The translations under genes were made by a program, and so were the position numbers. The notes below the pieces were generated by a model. The model did no database searches. It was not told the origin of the DNA and saw only the letters and a program-made list of their open reading frames with translations. A stretch of 51,762 bases of DNA, taken from Flavobacteriaceae bacterium (GTDB lineage: Bacteria > Bacteroidota > Bacteroidia > Flavobacteriales > Flavobacteriaceae). This document shows positions 35,350 to 44,810 of this stretch, piece after piece. Within the stretch, counting starts at the first letter, position 1. Each line of letters starts with the position of its first letter. The DNA lies in the NCBI GenBank assembly GCA_025800395.1, contig JAOXRU010000667.1, positions 1 through 51,762 of the forward strand, read 5' to 3'.

Positions 35350-36318
35350 TTAAGCGTTTTCTGCCTTAAATGCTTTTAATTTTTCGATTAATTTAGGGAC
35401 TACTTCAAAAGCATCTCCTACGATGCCATAGTCGGCTGCTTTGAAGAATGGTGCTTCCTCGTCGGTATTGATTACAACTTTTACTTTGGAGGCGCTCACA
35501 CCTGCCAAATGCTGAATCGCTCCCGAAATACCTATGGCGATATAGAGGTTGGAAGCAACGGGTTTTCCAGTTTGGCCTACGTGTTCGCCATGTGGTCTCC
35601 ATCCCAAATCTGAAACGGGTTTGGAGCATGCTGTTGCAGCCCCCAATACTTCGGCCAGTTCTTCTACCATTCCCCAGTTTTCTGGTCCTTTCAATCCTCT
35701 ACCTGCAGAAACAACTACATCGGCATCGGCTATGGTTACTTGTCCGGTTAATTTATCTATGCTTTCTACACTAGTACCAAAACTGGCAGCGTCTATACTT
35801 GGGTTGAAATCTTCTTCGCTTAAGCTGGTTTCGTTTTCTACGAGTCCATAAGCATTGTTAGAAACAGCAAGGATGCCACAATCTGTGGAGATTTCGGTCA
35901 TTCCAAAAGCCTTATTGGTAAACATGCTTCTCTTTACACTAATAGGTGCGGTGCTTTCTGGGAGAGCGATTACATTTGAGGCCAATCCCGCCTTCATTTT
36001 AGTAGCCAATACAGGGGCTAAGTATTTGCTATCTGCCGAGGAGCTTAGAACCACAACTTTTGCGGATTCTTTTGCTGCTGCTTGTGCTAGAGCATCACTA
36101 TAGCCTTTTACTTGAAATTGTTCTAAATCTGCATTAGAGATTTTGAGCACTTTAGAAACACCGTATTTTGCGAGCTCGCCTACATCGGTCTGGTTTACAG
36201 CTACAGCAGTTACTGTGGTTCCCATTTGGTCTGCAATGCCTTTGGCGTAAGAGGCTACTTCAAAGGCATTTTTTTTGAAAGTTCCGTTTTCGGATTCTGT
36301 ATATACTAATACTGACAT
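35350..36318 (-). CDS. etfA: Electron transfer flavoprotein subunit alpha
   Basis: ETF carries electrons from acyl-CoA dehydrogenases to the membrane quinone oxidoreductase. The 322-residue product has the C-terminal FAD domain with VVSAGRGLKGPENW, SKPVSDLGWRPHGEHVGQTGKPV and LYIAIGISGAIQHLAG, all diagnostic of EtfA. Length is normal. It is 18 bases downstream of etfB and ends just before a strong terminator. Confidence 0.96.
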   Translation of the reverse strand: MSVLVYTESENGTFKKNAFEVASYAKGIADQMGTTVTAVAVNQTDVGELAKYGVSKVLKISNADLEQFQVKGYSDALAQAAAKESAKVVVLSSSADSKYLAPVLATKMKAGLASNVIALPESTAPISVKRSMFTNKAFGMTEISTDCGILAVSNNAYGLVENETSLSEEDFNPSIDAASFGTSVESIDKLTGQVTIADADVVVSAGRGLKGPENWGMVEELAEVLGAATACSKPVSDLGWRPHGEHVGQTGKPVASNLYIAIGISGAIQHLAGVSASKVKVVINTDEEAPFFKAADYGIVGDAFEVVPKLIEKLKAFKAENA

Positions 36319-36336
36319 GATTTTCTTTTTTAGGAA

Positions 36337-37083
36337 TTAAATGACTTTGGCTTCGGTATGCAATAGTTGAACAAGTTCCTCTAAGTTTTCTGCATCTACC
36401 ATTTTGATAGCGCCTTTTGGTGCTGGTTTTTCAAATTTGTTGGTCTGTGTTAGGGCATTTGCATCGGCAGCCTCTTTTACTGCCAAAGGCTTCTTTCTTG
36501 CCATCATGATTCCGCGCATATTTGGGATGCGTAAGTCGCTTTCTTCCACCAATCCCTTTTGTCCACCAATAACTAGAGGTAAGCTAGTTTTGATCACTTC
36601 TTTACCGCCGTCTATTTCTCTGCCTACGGTAGCTGTTGTACCGTCTACTTCTAAACTAATACAGTTGTTTACAAAATTGGCGTCTAATAAAGTAGCCAGC
36701 ATACCTGGTACCATACCTCCGTTATAATCTATAGATTCTCTTCCTGCTATAACGAGGTCAAATCCACCTTCTTTTACCACAGCAGCCAACTGTTGTGCAA
36801 CTGCAAATCCATCGGTAGCTTCGGTATTTACGCGGATCGCATCATCTGCGCCTATTGCTAAAGCTTTTCTTAGAGTGGGTTCTGTTTCTGGTCCACCAAC
36901 GTTTACAACCGTTACGCTAGCGCCTTGTTTTTCTTTGAACCACATGGCTCTAGTTAATCCAAATTCGTCATTTGGGTTAATTACAAATTGCACCCCATTG
37001 GTGTCAAATTTTGAGTCGCCCTCTGCAAAATTGATTTTAGAGGTCGTATCTGGTACGTGACTGATACAAACAAGTATTTTCAT
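36337..37083 (-). CDS. etfB: Electron transfer flavoprotein subunit beta
   Basis: EtfB pairs with EtfA and binds AMP. The 248-residue protein shows KILVCISHVPDTTSKINF at the N-terminus, VTVVNVGG, the DLVIAGRESIDYNGGMVPGML segment and the late IPNMRGIMMARKKPL, a stretch matching the dehydrogenase-recognition region of EtfB. It is the first gene of the etfB-etfA operon and is divergent from the pyruvate dehydrogenase gene. Confidence 0.96.
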   Translation of the reverse strand: MKILVCISHVPDTTSKINFAEGDSKFDTNGVQFVINPNDEFGLTRAMWFKEKQGASVTVVNVGGPETEPTLRKALAIGADDAIRVNTEATDGFAVAQQLAAVVKEGGFDLVIAGRESIDYNGGMVPGMLATLLDANFVNNCISLEVDGTTATVGREIDGGKEVIKTSLPLVIGGQKGLVEESDLRIPNMRGIMMARKKPLAVKEAADANALTQTNKFEKPAPKGAIKMVDAENLEELVQLLHTEAKVI

Positions 37084-37411
37084 TAATGATACAATTTAAT
37101 ATTTGAATTATATTATAAGGTTAACCCCTTATTTTAGGTTTTAATAAGTGCCAAACTATGCAATACGCAGTATGATAATGCTGAGCGAACACATAGTATG
37201 CAACTGGCTACGAAGATACTTATATTTTGTCAAATATACTATGCATGCATAATAAATATTTTTAAAAAAAACATTTTGCAGTCGTTTTTACGCACAGATT
37301 CTATAAGAAATAGAATAAAAACTTAGGTTATCTATTTTTCTTCGTGTTGGTGTCCCTTTTATTATCTCCTATTTTATTATTTTTGTTGCGCAATAATTTC
37401 AAAAATCAAAT
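37084..37411. other. Divergent intergenic region etfB / pdhB
   Basis: The 328 bases between the two start codons contain no gene. I see two exact TAnnTTTG boxes: TATATTTG on the minus strand (37238-37231), about 148 bases before etfB, and TATTTTTG on the plus strand (37378-37385), 26 bases before pdhB. A small hairpin ATAAGG/CCTTAT (37115-37132) lies in what would be the etfB leader. No riboswitch class is recognisable. Confidence 0.5.
37378..37385 (+). promoter_or_regulatory. Candidate -7 promoter element for pdhB
   Basis: TATTTTTG matches TAnnTTTG and ends 26 bases before the ATG, a typical distance. A -33 TTG at the standard spacing is not evident. Confidence 0.45.
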
Positions 37412-38389
37412 ATGAGGACAATACAATTTAGAGAAGCGGTTTGTGAAGCAATGTCTGAGGAGATGCGCAGAGATGAATCGATATATCTAATGGGCGAGGA
37501 AGTGGCCGAATACAATGGTGCTTATAAGGCGTCAAAAGGGATGTTGGACGAATTTGGTCCAGATCGTGTTATCGATACGCCAATTGCCGAATTGGGATTT
37601 GCAGGTATAGGAGTAGGATCTGCTATGAATGGCAACCGACCTATAATAGAATTTATGACATTTAACTTTTCGTTGGTAGGGATCGATCAGATTATCAACA
37701 ATGCGGCGAAAATGCGTCAAATGTCTGGAGGACAAATCAATATACCAATAGTTTTTAGAGGGCCAACTGCATCTGCTGGACAGCTAGCTGCTACTCACTC
37801 TCAGGCTTTTGAGAGTTGGTATGCCAATTGTCCTGGATTAAAAGTGGTTGTGCCATCTAACCCTTATGATGCCAAGGGTTTGTTGAAATCTGCCATACGC
37901 GATGATGATCCGGTTATTTTTATGGAGTCCGAACAAATGTATGGCGACAAAGCGGAGATACCAGAAGGAGAGTATACGATTCCTCTTGGAGTGGCAGAAA
38001 TTAAGCGTACCGGAAATGATGTTACCATTGTTTCTTTTGGGAAGATCATAAAGGAGGTGTATAAAGCGGCAGATGTCCTAGAAAAAGAAGGGATATCTTG
38101 TGAGGTAATAGATTTGCGCACTGTTCGTCCTTTAGATAGAAAGACAATTATAGAATCGGTAAAGAAAACCAATAGGTTGGTTATTTTAGAAGAAGCTTGG
38201 CCGTTTGGAAATGTTTCTACCGAGATTACTTATGCCGTACAAGAGCAGGCTTTTGATTATTTGGATGCGCCTGTAGTGAAAATAAATACAGCAGATACAC
38301 CAGCGCCATATTCACCAGTTTTATTAAAGGAGTGGTTGCCAAATAGCCAAGATGTAATCAAGGCGGTAAAAAAAGTGATGTATCGGTAG
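37412..38389 (+). CDS. pdhB: Pyruvate dehydrogenase E1 component, beta subunit
   Basis: The 325-residue protein is the beta chain of a thiamine-diphosphate-dependent alpha-keto acid dehydrogenase. Conserved parts are LMGEEVAEYNGAYKASKGM, PIIEFMTFNFSLVGIDQIIN, RGPTASAGQLAATHSQAFESW and the C-terminal VEVIDLRTVRPLD-like CEVIDLRTVRPLD. The Glu in MGEEV contacts the cofactor in homologues. The sequence resembles pyruvate enzymes more than branched-chain ones. No E1 alpha or E2 gene is adjacent; in many Bacteroidota these are encoded elsewhere. It ends at a terminator. Confidence 0.92.
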   Translation: MRTIQFREAVCEAMSEEMRRDESIYLMGEEVAEYNGAYKASKGMLDEFGPDRVIDTPIAELGFAGIGVGSAMNGNRPIIEFMTFNFSLVGIDQIINNAAKMRQMSGGQINIPIVFRGPTASAGQLAATHSQAFESWYANCPGLKVVVPSNPYDAKGLLKSAIRDDDPVIFMESEQMYGDKAEIPEGEYTIPLGVAEIKRTGNDVTIVSFGKIIKEVYKAADVLEKEGISCEVIDLRTVRPLDRKTIIESVKKTNRLVILEEAWPFGNVSTEITYAVQEQAFDYLDAPVVKINTADTPAPYSPVLLKEWLPNSQDVIKAVKKVMYR

Positions 38390-38424
38390 GTTATAGGCAA
38401 TATAGCGGTTTATGCAAACGTTTA

Positions 38425-38452
38425 AACTTCATCTGTTTAGGTGAGGTTTTTT
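38425..38452 (+). terminator. Probable terminator of pdhB
   Basis: AACTTCATC pairs with GGTGAGGTT (nine pairs, two G-T wobbles, six-base loop) and is followed by a T-run. It starts 35 bases after the pdhB stop. Confidence 0.6.
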
Positions 38453-38546
38453 CGTTTTGGTGTTAAATTATTGCGAAAAGAGACCTAAAAAGAATATTAT
38501 GTTCTAATTTGGCACTCTGTTTGATGCAAATGATAAGAGAAAATTA

Positions 38547-41060
38547 ATGCGTTTGAGAAATTTAATTATAGTCTTAAGTCTGGTTTGGAGTACTTTTTCC
38601 TTGGCGCAAACCAAAGTTAGCGGTAAAGTAATAGACGAGAATGGAGAGCCTGTAGCCTTTGCTAATGTGGTGTTTGTAAACTCTACCGAAGGGGTGATTA
38701 CCAATGAAGATGGGAGATTTTATATAGAATCGGATAAACGTTATCAAACCCTCCGTGTATCTTTTATTGGGTATACCGCCCAAGAAATTGATCTTAAAAA
38801 GGTGGTCACCTATAATTTAGAGGTGCAGCTAACTAGCGGTCAGCAGCTAAAAGAGGTGGTAGTTTATGTTGGGAAACAGCCTAAAAAGAACAATCCAGCT
38901 GTAGAAATTCTAAAAAAAATATGGAAGCGTAAACGAAATAATGGTTTAAAGCAATTTAAACAATATGCCTACGATAAATACGAAAAGGTAGAGTTTGATC
39001 TCAACACTATTGATAGTGCAACCATGAAAAGTCGTTTGTTTCGTGGAATGGAATTTGTTTTTAACGACTTGGATACCAATAGGATTACAGGAAAAACCTA
39101 TTTACCTTTTTTCATTAATGAAGAGGTGTCTAAGGTGTATGGAGATAATACCAACGGAAAGGAGCGCGAAGATCTTATTGGGAATAGAAATTCTGGTTTT
39201 AGTAATAATCAGAGTATCATTGCTTTTGTACAGGATTTGTATAGCGACTTTAATGTATACGACAACTATTTAAAGTTTTTTGACAAGAGTTTTGTTAGTC
39301 CGCTTTCTCGTACTGGTGTAGATGTTTATAACTATGTTTTAAATGATAGTGCTTTTATAGATAATAAATGGTGTTATAATATAGTGTACTATCCAAGACG
39401 TAAAAACGAACTTACTTTTAAAGGGGATTTTTGGGTAAACGATAGTACTTGGGCTATTAAAGATATCAATTTGCAGGTTACCAAAAGTGCCAATATCAAC
39501 TGGGTAAAGGAGATCTATATCGAGCAGGAATTTGAAGTGCTCAACGACTCTCTTTTTCTGTTGAAGCGAGATCATATGATGAGTGATTTTAGTTTGCGTA
39601 AAAAAGAAGAAGCGAGAGGTATATATGGGAAGCGAACCACAGTTTATGATAACTATGTGTTTGATAAGCCTCAGCCAAAAGGCTTTTATGATAAAAGAGT
39701 AGACCCTTATGACTCTAATGCTTTTGACAAAACCGATGACTTTTGGGCACAAAATCGTTTGGAAGATCTCAATAAGGACGAAAAAGGAATTTACACTTTG
39801 CTGGATACTCTGATGACGGTGCCCAAGTTTAAACGCATGTATAATACGGTATCTATTTTGGCCTCTGGATATATTGAGTTTGATAAATTAAATTTAGACT
39901 ACGGGCCTATATATTCCACTTTCGGTTATAACGATGTGGAGGGCTTGCGTTTGCGTGTAGGAGGGAGGACCTTCTTTGGGCAGAACGATTTATGGCGCAT
40001 TCAGGGGTACACTGCTTATGGTTTGAGAGATGAAAAGTTTAAATACGGTATTTCTGGAAAATGGCTTATCGATAAAAAAAATAGAATTATTATTTCTGGT
40101 GGTAACCGAAGAGATGTAGAGCAAACCGGAGTAAGTCTTACGGCTACAACAGATGTGTTGGGAAGGAGTTTTGCGTCTTCGGCCTTTTTTGCCTCAGGAG
40201 ATAATAGTAGGTTAACCAATATCAATTTAAGTACGGCTGCGATAGAGCTTGAGCCTTTTAAAAATGTGCGTTTCCAAACTGGGGCTAGTTATAAAACCAT
40301 GAAGTCTGCTTCTCCAGATACTTTTGTGATGGATTATATACATCCAGAAACTGGCTTGCGAGAAAGAGAACTGCAGCAATTTGAAATGCATACTGGATTG
40401 TATTGGACTCCAGGAAGAAGAACTTCTCGATACGGGGTGGAAAGGCAAGATGTAAATAGCGATTATGCTACTATTTTCTTAAATTATACCAAAGGAGTAA
40501 AAGGTACTTTGGACAGCGATTTTGATTATAATAAAGTGCAGATTTACTTTAAAAAGCCATGGCAAATAGGAGGTTTTGGGAGATTGACTTCCACTATCGA
40601 AGCTGGGAAAACATTTGGTGAGGTGCCCTTGGGCTTGTTGAGTGTGGTGCCAGGAAACCAGTCGTATTTTTCGATCTACAATACATTTAGTTTATTGAAT
40701 TATTATGAATTTATCACCGACACCTATACTTCGTTGCATCTAGAGCACAATTTTAACGGTCGTTTGTTTTCTCGTATTCCCTTGCTTCGAAAGCTAAATT
40801 TGCGAGAGATAGTTGCTATAAGAGGGGTTTGGGGGGAAATTTCGCCTGAAAACGTTGCAATGAATCAGCCAGCGTTTAATTCTCTTACTTTGAATCCGCA
40901 GGCCATAGCGCCAACCGATCAGGTGTATTGGGAGTATTCCTTTGGAATTGGAAATATTTTTAAAGTTTTTCGTTTAGATTTTAATTTCCGAGGAAACTAC
41001 TTTGATAATATCGATGCGAGAAATTTCAACATAACTGGTTCGTTTGGATTTTATTTTTAG
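38547..41060 (+). CDS. DUF5686 outer-membrane protein with carboxypeptidase-like regulatory domain
   Basis: The 837-residue product has a signal peptide (to about LAQ, residue 20). A carboxypeptidase-D regulatory-like beta-sandwich follows (VSGKVIDENGEPVAFANVVF through FIGYTAQEIDL, residues ~23-90), as found at the start of SusC-type and other Bacteroidota outer-membrane proteins. The rest is DUF5686, predicted to be a large barrel, and ends in the membrane-strand-like GNYFDNIDARNFNITGSFGFYF in two pieces with a terminal Phe. No TonB-dependent plug is seen. Function unknown. It is transcribed alone. Confidence 0.85.
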   Translation: MRLRNLIIVLSLVWSTFSLAQTKVSGKVIDENGEPVAFANVVFVNSTEGVITNEDGRFYIESDKRYQTLRVSFIGYTAQEIDLKKVVTYNLEVQLTSGQQLKEVVVYVGKQPKKNNPAVEILKKIWKRKRNNGLKQFKQYAYDKYEKVEFDLNTIDSATMKSRLFRGMEFVFNDLDTNRITGKTYLPFFINEEVSKVYGDNTNGKEREDLIGNRNSGFSNNQSIIAFVQDLYSDFNVYDNYLKFFDKSFVSPLSRTGVDVYNYVLNDSAFIDNKWCYNIVYYPRRKNELTFKGDFWVNDSTWAIKDINLQVTKSANINWVKEIYIEQEFEVLNDSLFLLKRDHMMSDFSLRKKEEARGIYGKRTTVYDNYVFDKPQPKGFYDKRVDPYDSNAFDKTDDFWAQNRLEDLNKDEKGIYTLLDTLMTVPKFKRMYNTVSILASGYIEFDKLNLDYGPIYSTFGYNDVEGLRLRVGGRTFFGQNDLWRIQGYTAYGLRDEKFKYGISGKWLIDKKNRIIISGGNRRDVEQTGVSLTATTDVLGRSFASSAFFASGDNSRLTNINLSTAAIELEPFKNVRFQTGASYKTMKSASPDTFVMDYIHPETGLRERELQQFEMHTGLYWTPGRRTSRYGVERQDVNSDYATIFLNYTKGVKGTLDSDFDYNKVQIYFKKPWQIGGFGRLTSTIEAGKTFGEVPLGLLSVVPGNQSYFSIYNTFSLLNYYEFITDTYTSLHLEHNFNGRLFSRIPLLRKLNLREIVAIRGVWGEISPENVAMNQPAFNSLTLNPQAIAPTDQVYWEYSFGIGNIFKVFRLDFNFRGNYFDNIDARNFNITGSFGFYF

Positions 41061-41163
41061 AAAACGAGTTTTGGGAAATTGTTATAGGAAATTACAACAT
41101 TAAAATAAAGTGAAATTTTTGTCAATATCTATACCTTGCTAGTGCTAAAAACATTAGGATGTG

Positions 41164-41171
41164 TATATTTG
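41164..41171 (+). promoter_or_regulatory. Candidate -7 promoter element for ppa
   Basis: TATATTTG matches TAnnTTTG and lies 20 bases before the ppa ATG. No clear -33 TTG at 19 bases. Confidence 0.45.
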
Positions 41172-41191
41172 TTGCAATTAAAAAATGAATT

Positions 41192-41719
41192 ATGGTTAAG
41201 GAATGTCCAGAATCTTTTGATGTGCTCATCGAGATTCCAAAAGGGAGTAGAAACAAGTACGAATACGACTTTAAACTCAAAAAAATACGATACGATAGAA
41301 TGATATTTTCGTCTATGATGTATCCTGCAGATTATGGGTTTATACCAGAAACTTTGGCTTTGGATGGTGATCCTTTGGATGTATTGGTATTGGTGACGGA
41401 GCCAACATTTCCTGGCTGTGTGGTTGAAGTAAAGCCAATTGGTGTTTTTCATATGGAAGATGAAAAAGGTCCGGATGAAAAAGTAATATGTGTACCAGTT
41501 AGTGATCCTATTTGGAGTAGGGTGAAAGATTTGAGGGAGCTCAATCCGCATTTGATCAAAGAAATCGAACATTTTTTTCAGGTGTATAAAGACTTGGAGG
41601 AAAAGAAAGTTGCTATCGGAGGTTGGGGAGAAGTAGAAGAAGCCAAAGATATTATTGTAAAATGTATCCAAAGATATAAGGATAGCGATGTGCCAAAGAC
41701 CGAGGTAAGTATCGATTAG
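41192..41719 (+). CDS. ppa: Inorganic pyrophosphatase, family I
   Basis: This soluble enzyme hydrolyses pyrophosphate, pulling biosynthetic reactions forward. The 175-residue protein shows the family I signature DGDPLDVLVL, the substrate-binding IEIPKGSRNKYEYD and the metal-site YPADYGFIPETLALDGD region, with a normal length for the bacterial form. It has its own terminator, and a membrane-bound pyrophosphatase gene follows 253 bases later on the same strand. Confidence 0.95.
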   Translation: MVKECPESFDVLIEIPKGSRNKYEYDFKLKKIRYDRMIFSSMMYPADYGFIPETLALDGDPLDVLVLVTEPTFPGCVVEVKPIGVFHMEDEKGPDEKVICVPVSDPIWSRVKDLRELNPHLIKEIEHFFQVYKDLEEKKVAIGGWGEVEEAKDIIVKCIQRYKDSDVPKTEVSID

Positions 41720-41742
41720 AGCATACGATATTATTGCACGAA

Positions 41743-41775
41743 AATCCTAGCTATAATGTAGCTAGGATTTTTTTT
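41743..41775 (+). terminator. Intrinsic terminator of ppa
   Basis: AATCCTAGCT pairs perfectly with AGCTAGGATT across a seven-base loop and is followed by a run of T. It begins 23 bases after the ppa stop and separates ppa from the hppA transcript. Confidence 0.85.
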
Positions 41776-41934
41776 GTCTTATAGCCTATATACCACTTGG
41801 TTGTCTGATTAAATCCATTTATTGGAGTCAATAATAATGGGTGTGCAGAGCAATTCGTAAAATTTTGTTAATAAAAGTATAGTTATTTAGCTTGTTAGCC
41901 CCCTTGCTAGCTTTTATTATTCTAGTTGATTTCT

Positions 41935-41942
41935 TACATTTG
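41935..41942 (+). promoter_or_regulatory. Candidate -7 promoter element for hppA
   Basis: TACATTTG matches TAnnTTTG and is placed 30 bases before the ATG of the membrane pyrophosphatase gene, downstream of the ppa terminator. Confidence 0.45.
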
Positions 41943-41972
41943 CGCACTAATTATTACTAATTAAAACAACTT

Positions 41973-44234
41973 ATGGAATCAAATATGATTTTTTTACCAA
42001 TGATCATGGCTGTAATAGGGCTATTGTTCATGCTAGTAAAAATGTCTTGGGTGAAAAAACAGGACGCTGGAAATGAAAAAATGAGAAGTCTTTCGGGTAT
42101 GATAAAAGAGGGAGCCCTGGCTTTCTTAAACGCTGAGTACCGTTTGTTATTCATTTTTGTAGTAATTGCATCTGCTGCATTGTTTGGTATATCTACCGCT
42201 GTGGAAACCACTAGCTGGATGATTGTACCTGCCTTTATAATTGGAGCGGTTTTTTCTGCTTTGGCTGGGAATATAGGTATGCGTATTGCTACCGAGGCAA
42301 ATGCTAGAACCACAGAAGCTGCTCGTACCAGTTTGCCAAAAGCCTTACAGGTGTCTTTTGGAGGCGGAACTGTAATGGGGCTCGGCGTTGCCGGATTGGC
42401 GGTTTTGGGATTGAGTTTAATCTTTTGGTTCTTCCTAGGTCAGTTCATGGGAGGTTCTGGAAGTTTTTATGATAATATGACTGAAGTATTAGAGGCCTTG
42501 GCAGGTTTCTCTTTGGGAGCAGAATCTATTGCTTTGTTTGCACGTGTAGGAGGGGGGATTTACACCAAGGCTGCCGATGTAGGAGCAGATTTGGTAGGAA
42601 AAGTTGAAGCTGGTATCCCAGAAGACGATCCGCGAAACCCTGCAACTATTGCAGATAATGTAGGAGATAACGTAGGAGATGTTGCTGGTATGGGAGCCGA
42701 TTTGTTTGGGTCTTATGTAGCAACCGTATTGGCTGCTATGGTACTAGGAAACTACCTCATTCGAGATATGTCTGTCAATGGTGCATATACCGATGCTTTT
42801 GGAAATATGGGGCCTATATTGTTGCCACTTGTAATTGCTGGAGTAGGAGTTGTTGCTTCTATCATCGGTACTTTCTTGGTAAGTGTAAAGAACAACGATG
42901 CCAAGGAGCCGCAAGTTCAAGCTGCTTTGGATCGTGGAAACTGGGTTTCTATTATTATTACTTTGGCTGCTAGTTACTTCCTTATCGATTATATGTTGCC
43001 TGCAACCATGACGATGAACTTCTTTGGAGAAGGCGCAGTAGAAGTTGCTTCTATCAATGTATTTTGGGCGGCTTGTATAGGTCTTGCTGTAGGAGCATTG
43101 ATTTCTATGGTAACTGCATATTATACATCTCTAGGAAAAGGGCCGGTATTAGATATTGTAAAGAATAGTGCTACTGGAGCTGCAACCAACATTATTGCTG
43201 GTTTGGCTGTAGGTATGAAGTCTACTGCGGCTTCCGTTGTATTGTTTGCTGCTGCTATCTACGGATCTTATGCGTTGGCTGGTTTTTATGGTGTAGCACT
43301 TGCTGCTTCTGCCATGATGGCAACCACAGCTATGCAGTTGGCTATAGATGCCTTTGGACCGATAGCGGATAACGCTGGAGGAGTAGCAGAGATGAGTGAG
43401 CTGCCAAAAGAAGTGCGCGAACGAACCGATATATTAGATTCTGTTGGAAATACTACTGCTGCGGTTGGAAAAGGATTTGCAATAGCATCTGCTGCACTTA
43501 CGGCATTGGCTTTATTTGCTGCTTATGTTACTTTTACTGGAATAGATGGTATCAACATCTTTAAAGCAGATGTATTGGCCATGCTATTCGTTGGAGGAAT
43601 GATACCTGTAGTATTCTCTGCCTTGGCAATGAAATCTGTAGGTAAAGCTGCTATGGAAATGGTATACGAAGTACGTCGTCAGTTCAAAGAAATCCCTGGG
43701 ATTATGGAAGGAACTGGTACTCCAGAATACGGAAAATGTGTAGAGATTTCTACCAAGGCAGCATTAAAAGAAATGCTTATTCCCGGACTTATCACCATTT
43801 TGACCCCTATCATTATTGGCTTTGCTTTTGGAGCAGAACCATTAGGAGGATATATGGCAGGTGTTTGTGTTAGTGGTGTGATGTGGGCTATATTCCAAAA
43901 CAATGCTGGTGGTGCATGGGATAATGCTAAGAAATCTTTTGAAGCTGGTGTAGAAATCAACGGTGAGATGACGTATAAAGGATCAGATGCGCATAAAGCT
44001 GCTGTAACTGGTGATACCGTTGGAGATCCGTTTAAAGATACTTCAGGGCCATCTATGAACATTCTTATCAAACTTACTTGTTTGGTTGGATTGGTAATTG
44101 CGCCAATCTTAGGGGGGCATGGTTCTAGTGAAGCACATGCTGCTAAAGAAGTAGAGAAAAAAGAAATAAAAGTTGAGGCTAAAGAATTAGCTTTAGTAGA
44201 TGCTGATAAAACTGCTACTATTACAGTGAAGTAA
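41973..44234 (+). CDS. hppA: Membrane-bound ion-pumping pyrophosphatase, K+-dependent type
   Basis: This enzyme couples pyrophosphate hydrolysis to H+ or Na+ export. The 753-residue protein has about 16 helices and the conserved cytoplasmic motifs AADVGADLVGKVE, DNVGDNVGD (magnesium-pyrophosphate site) and the late TGDTVGDPFKDTSGPS. The motif GNTTAAVGKG starts at residue 492; Ala at the fifth position marks the potassium-dependent subclass (Lys there gives potassium independence). The pumped ion cannot be decided by eye. A ~35-residue charged tail (EVEKKEIKVEAKELAL) extends beyond the usual C-terminus. It has its own promoter element and terminator. Confidence 0.95.
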   Translation: MESNMIFLPMIMAVIGLLFMLVKMSWVKKQDAGNEKMRSLSGMIKEGALAFLNAEYRLLFIFVVIASAALFGISTAVETTSWMIVPAFIIGAVFSALAGNIGMRIATEANARTTEAARTSLPKALQVSFGGGTVMGLGVAGLAVLGLSLIFWFFLGQFMGGSGSFYDNMTEVLEALAGFSLGAESIALFARVGGGIYTKAADVGADLVGKVEAGIPEDDPRNPATIADNVGDNVGDVAGMGADLFGSYVATVLAAMVLGNYLIRDMSVNGAYTDAFGNMGPILLPLVIAGVGVVASIIGTFLVSVKNNDAKEPQVQAALDRGNWVSIIITLAASYFLIDYMLPATMTMNFFGEGAVEVASINVFWAACIGLAVGALISMVTAYYTSLGKGPVLDIVKNSATGAATNIIAGLAVGMKSTAASVVLFAAAIYGSYALAGFYGVALAASAMMATTAMQLAIDAFGPIADNAGGVAEMSELPKEVRERTDILDSVGNTTAAVGKGFAIASAALTALALFAAYVTFTGIDGINIFKADVLAMLFVGGMIPVVFSALAMKSVGKAAMEMVYEVRRQFKEIPGIMEGTGTPEYGKCVEISTKAALKEMLIPGLITILTPIIIGFAFGAEPLGGYMAGVCVSGVMWAIFQNNAGGAWDNAKKSFEAGVEINGEMTYKGSDAHKAAVTGDTVGDPFKDTSGPSMNILIKLTCLVGLVIAPILGGHGSSEAHAAKEVEKKEIKVEAKELALVDADKTATITVK

Positions 44235-44810
44235 ATAGCGTTTTTAGAAATATATTGAAGGTCGTACTATTATAGTGCGGCCTTTTTTGTTTCGGTTCCC
44301 GATCTATATAAGGCATTGCTAATGTGTGCTGCAAACGTTTTTGTGGTTGTCTGAAGGTAATAGGTAGTAAGTCCTTGTAGTTTACTCTCCAAAAGTATTT
44401 GCTTATTTGGGAGATGATTTATTTATAAGTTATAAAGCATGATCTATCCTGTGTTTGAATGGTCCTCAGTCTTCTTCTTTATACATCACATAGGTTGGGA
44501 TAATTGGTTTTCTGCATGGATGCATTCCTTGTTTTTGTTAGAACAATAGCCGATGGCTCAAAATAACAAGATTTGTAAAGCTAGCTTTTTAAAGCAGTGT
44601 GAATTTTTGTTTGATGACGATTATAATGATATCACCATTATGTATTGCGCCATACCTTCTGTTGCTTGTCTGTATAGATAGGCCTACTTTTTTTACCCTA
44701 GAAAACCAAGCTTCTTAACTAAATTAGGTTTTCTTATGCTAATGGAGTTACTTAAAAAGGTGTTTTTTAATAAGGTAGTTGTTCTATTGGGTCAAACCAA
44801 AGTTTCTCTC
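44235..44810. other. Intergenic region between convergent hppA and pepE
   Basis: Apart from the hppA terminator at its start, these 576 bases contain no gene I can support. One short open frame (44553-44681, 42 codons, starting MAQNNKICKAS) has no recognisable domain and no promoter box, and I leave it out. I see no repeat, RNA or mobile-element remnant. Confidence 0.5.
44260..44288 (+). terminator. Intrinsic terminator of hppA
   Basis: GGTCGTACT pairs with AGTGCGGCC (nine pairs including two G-T wobbles) around ATTAT and is followed by TTTTTT. It begins 26 bases after the hppA stop. Confidence 0.75.

Noticed and set aside
41129..41671. A 180-codon antisense frame opposite ppa
   Set aside because: It is rich in Phe, His, Tyr and Ile with no domain, and ppa on the other strand is unmistakable.
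44553..44681. A 42-codon frame between hppA and pepE
   Set aside because: No promoter box, no recognisable features and a length expected by chance in a 576-base gap.
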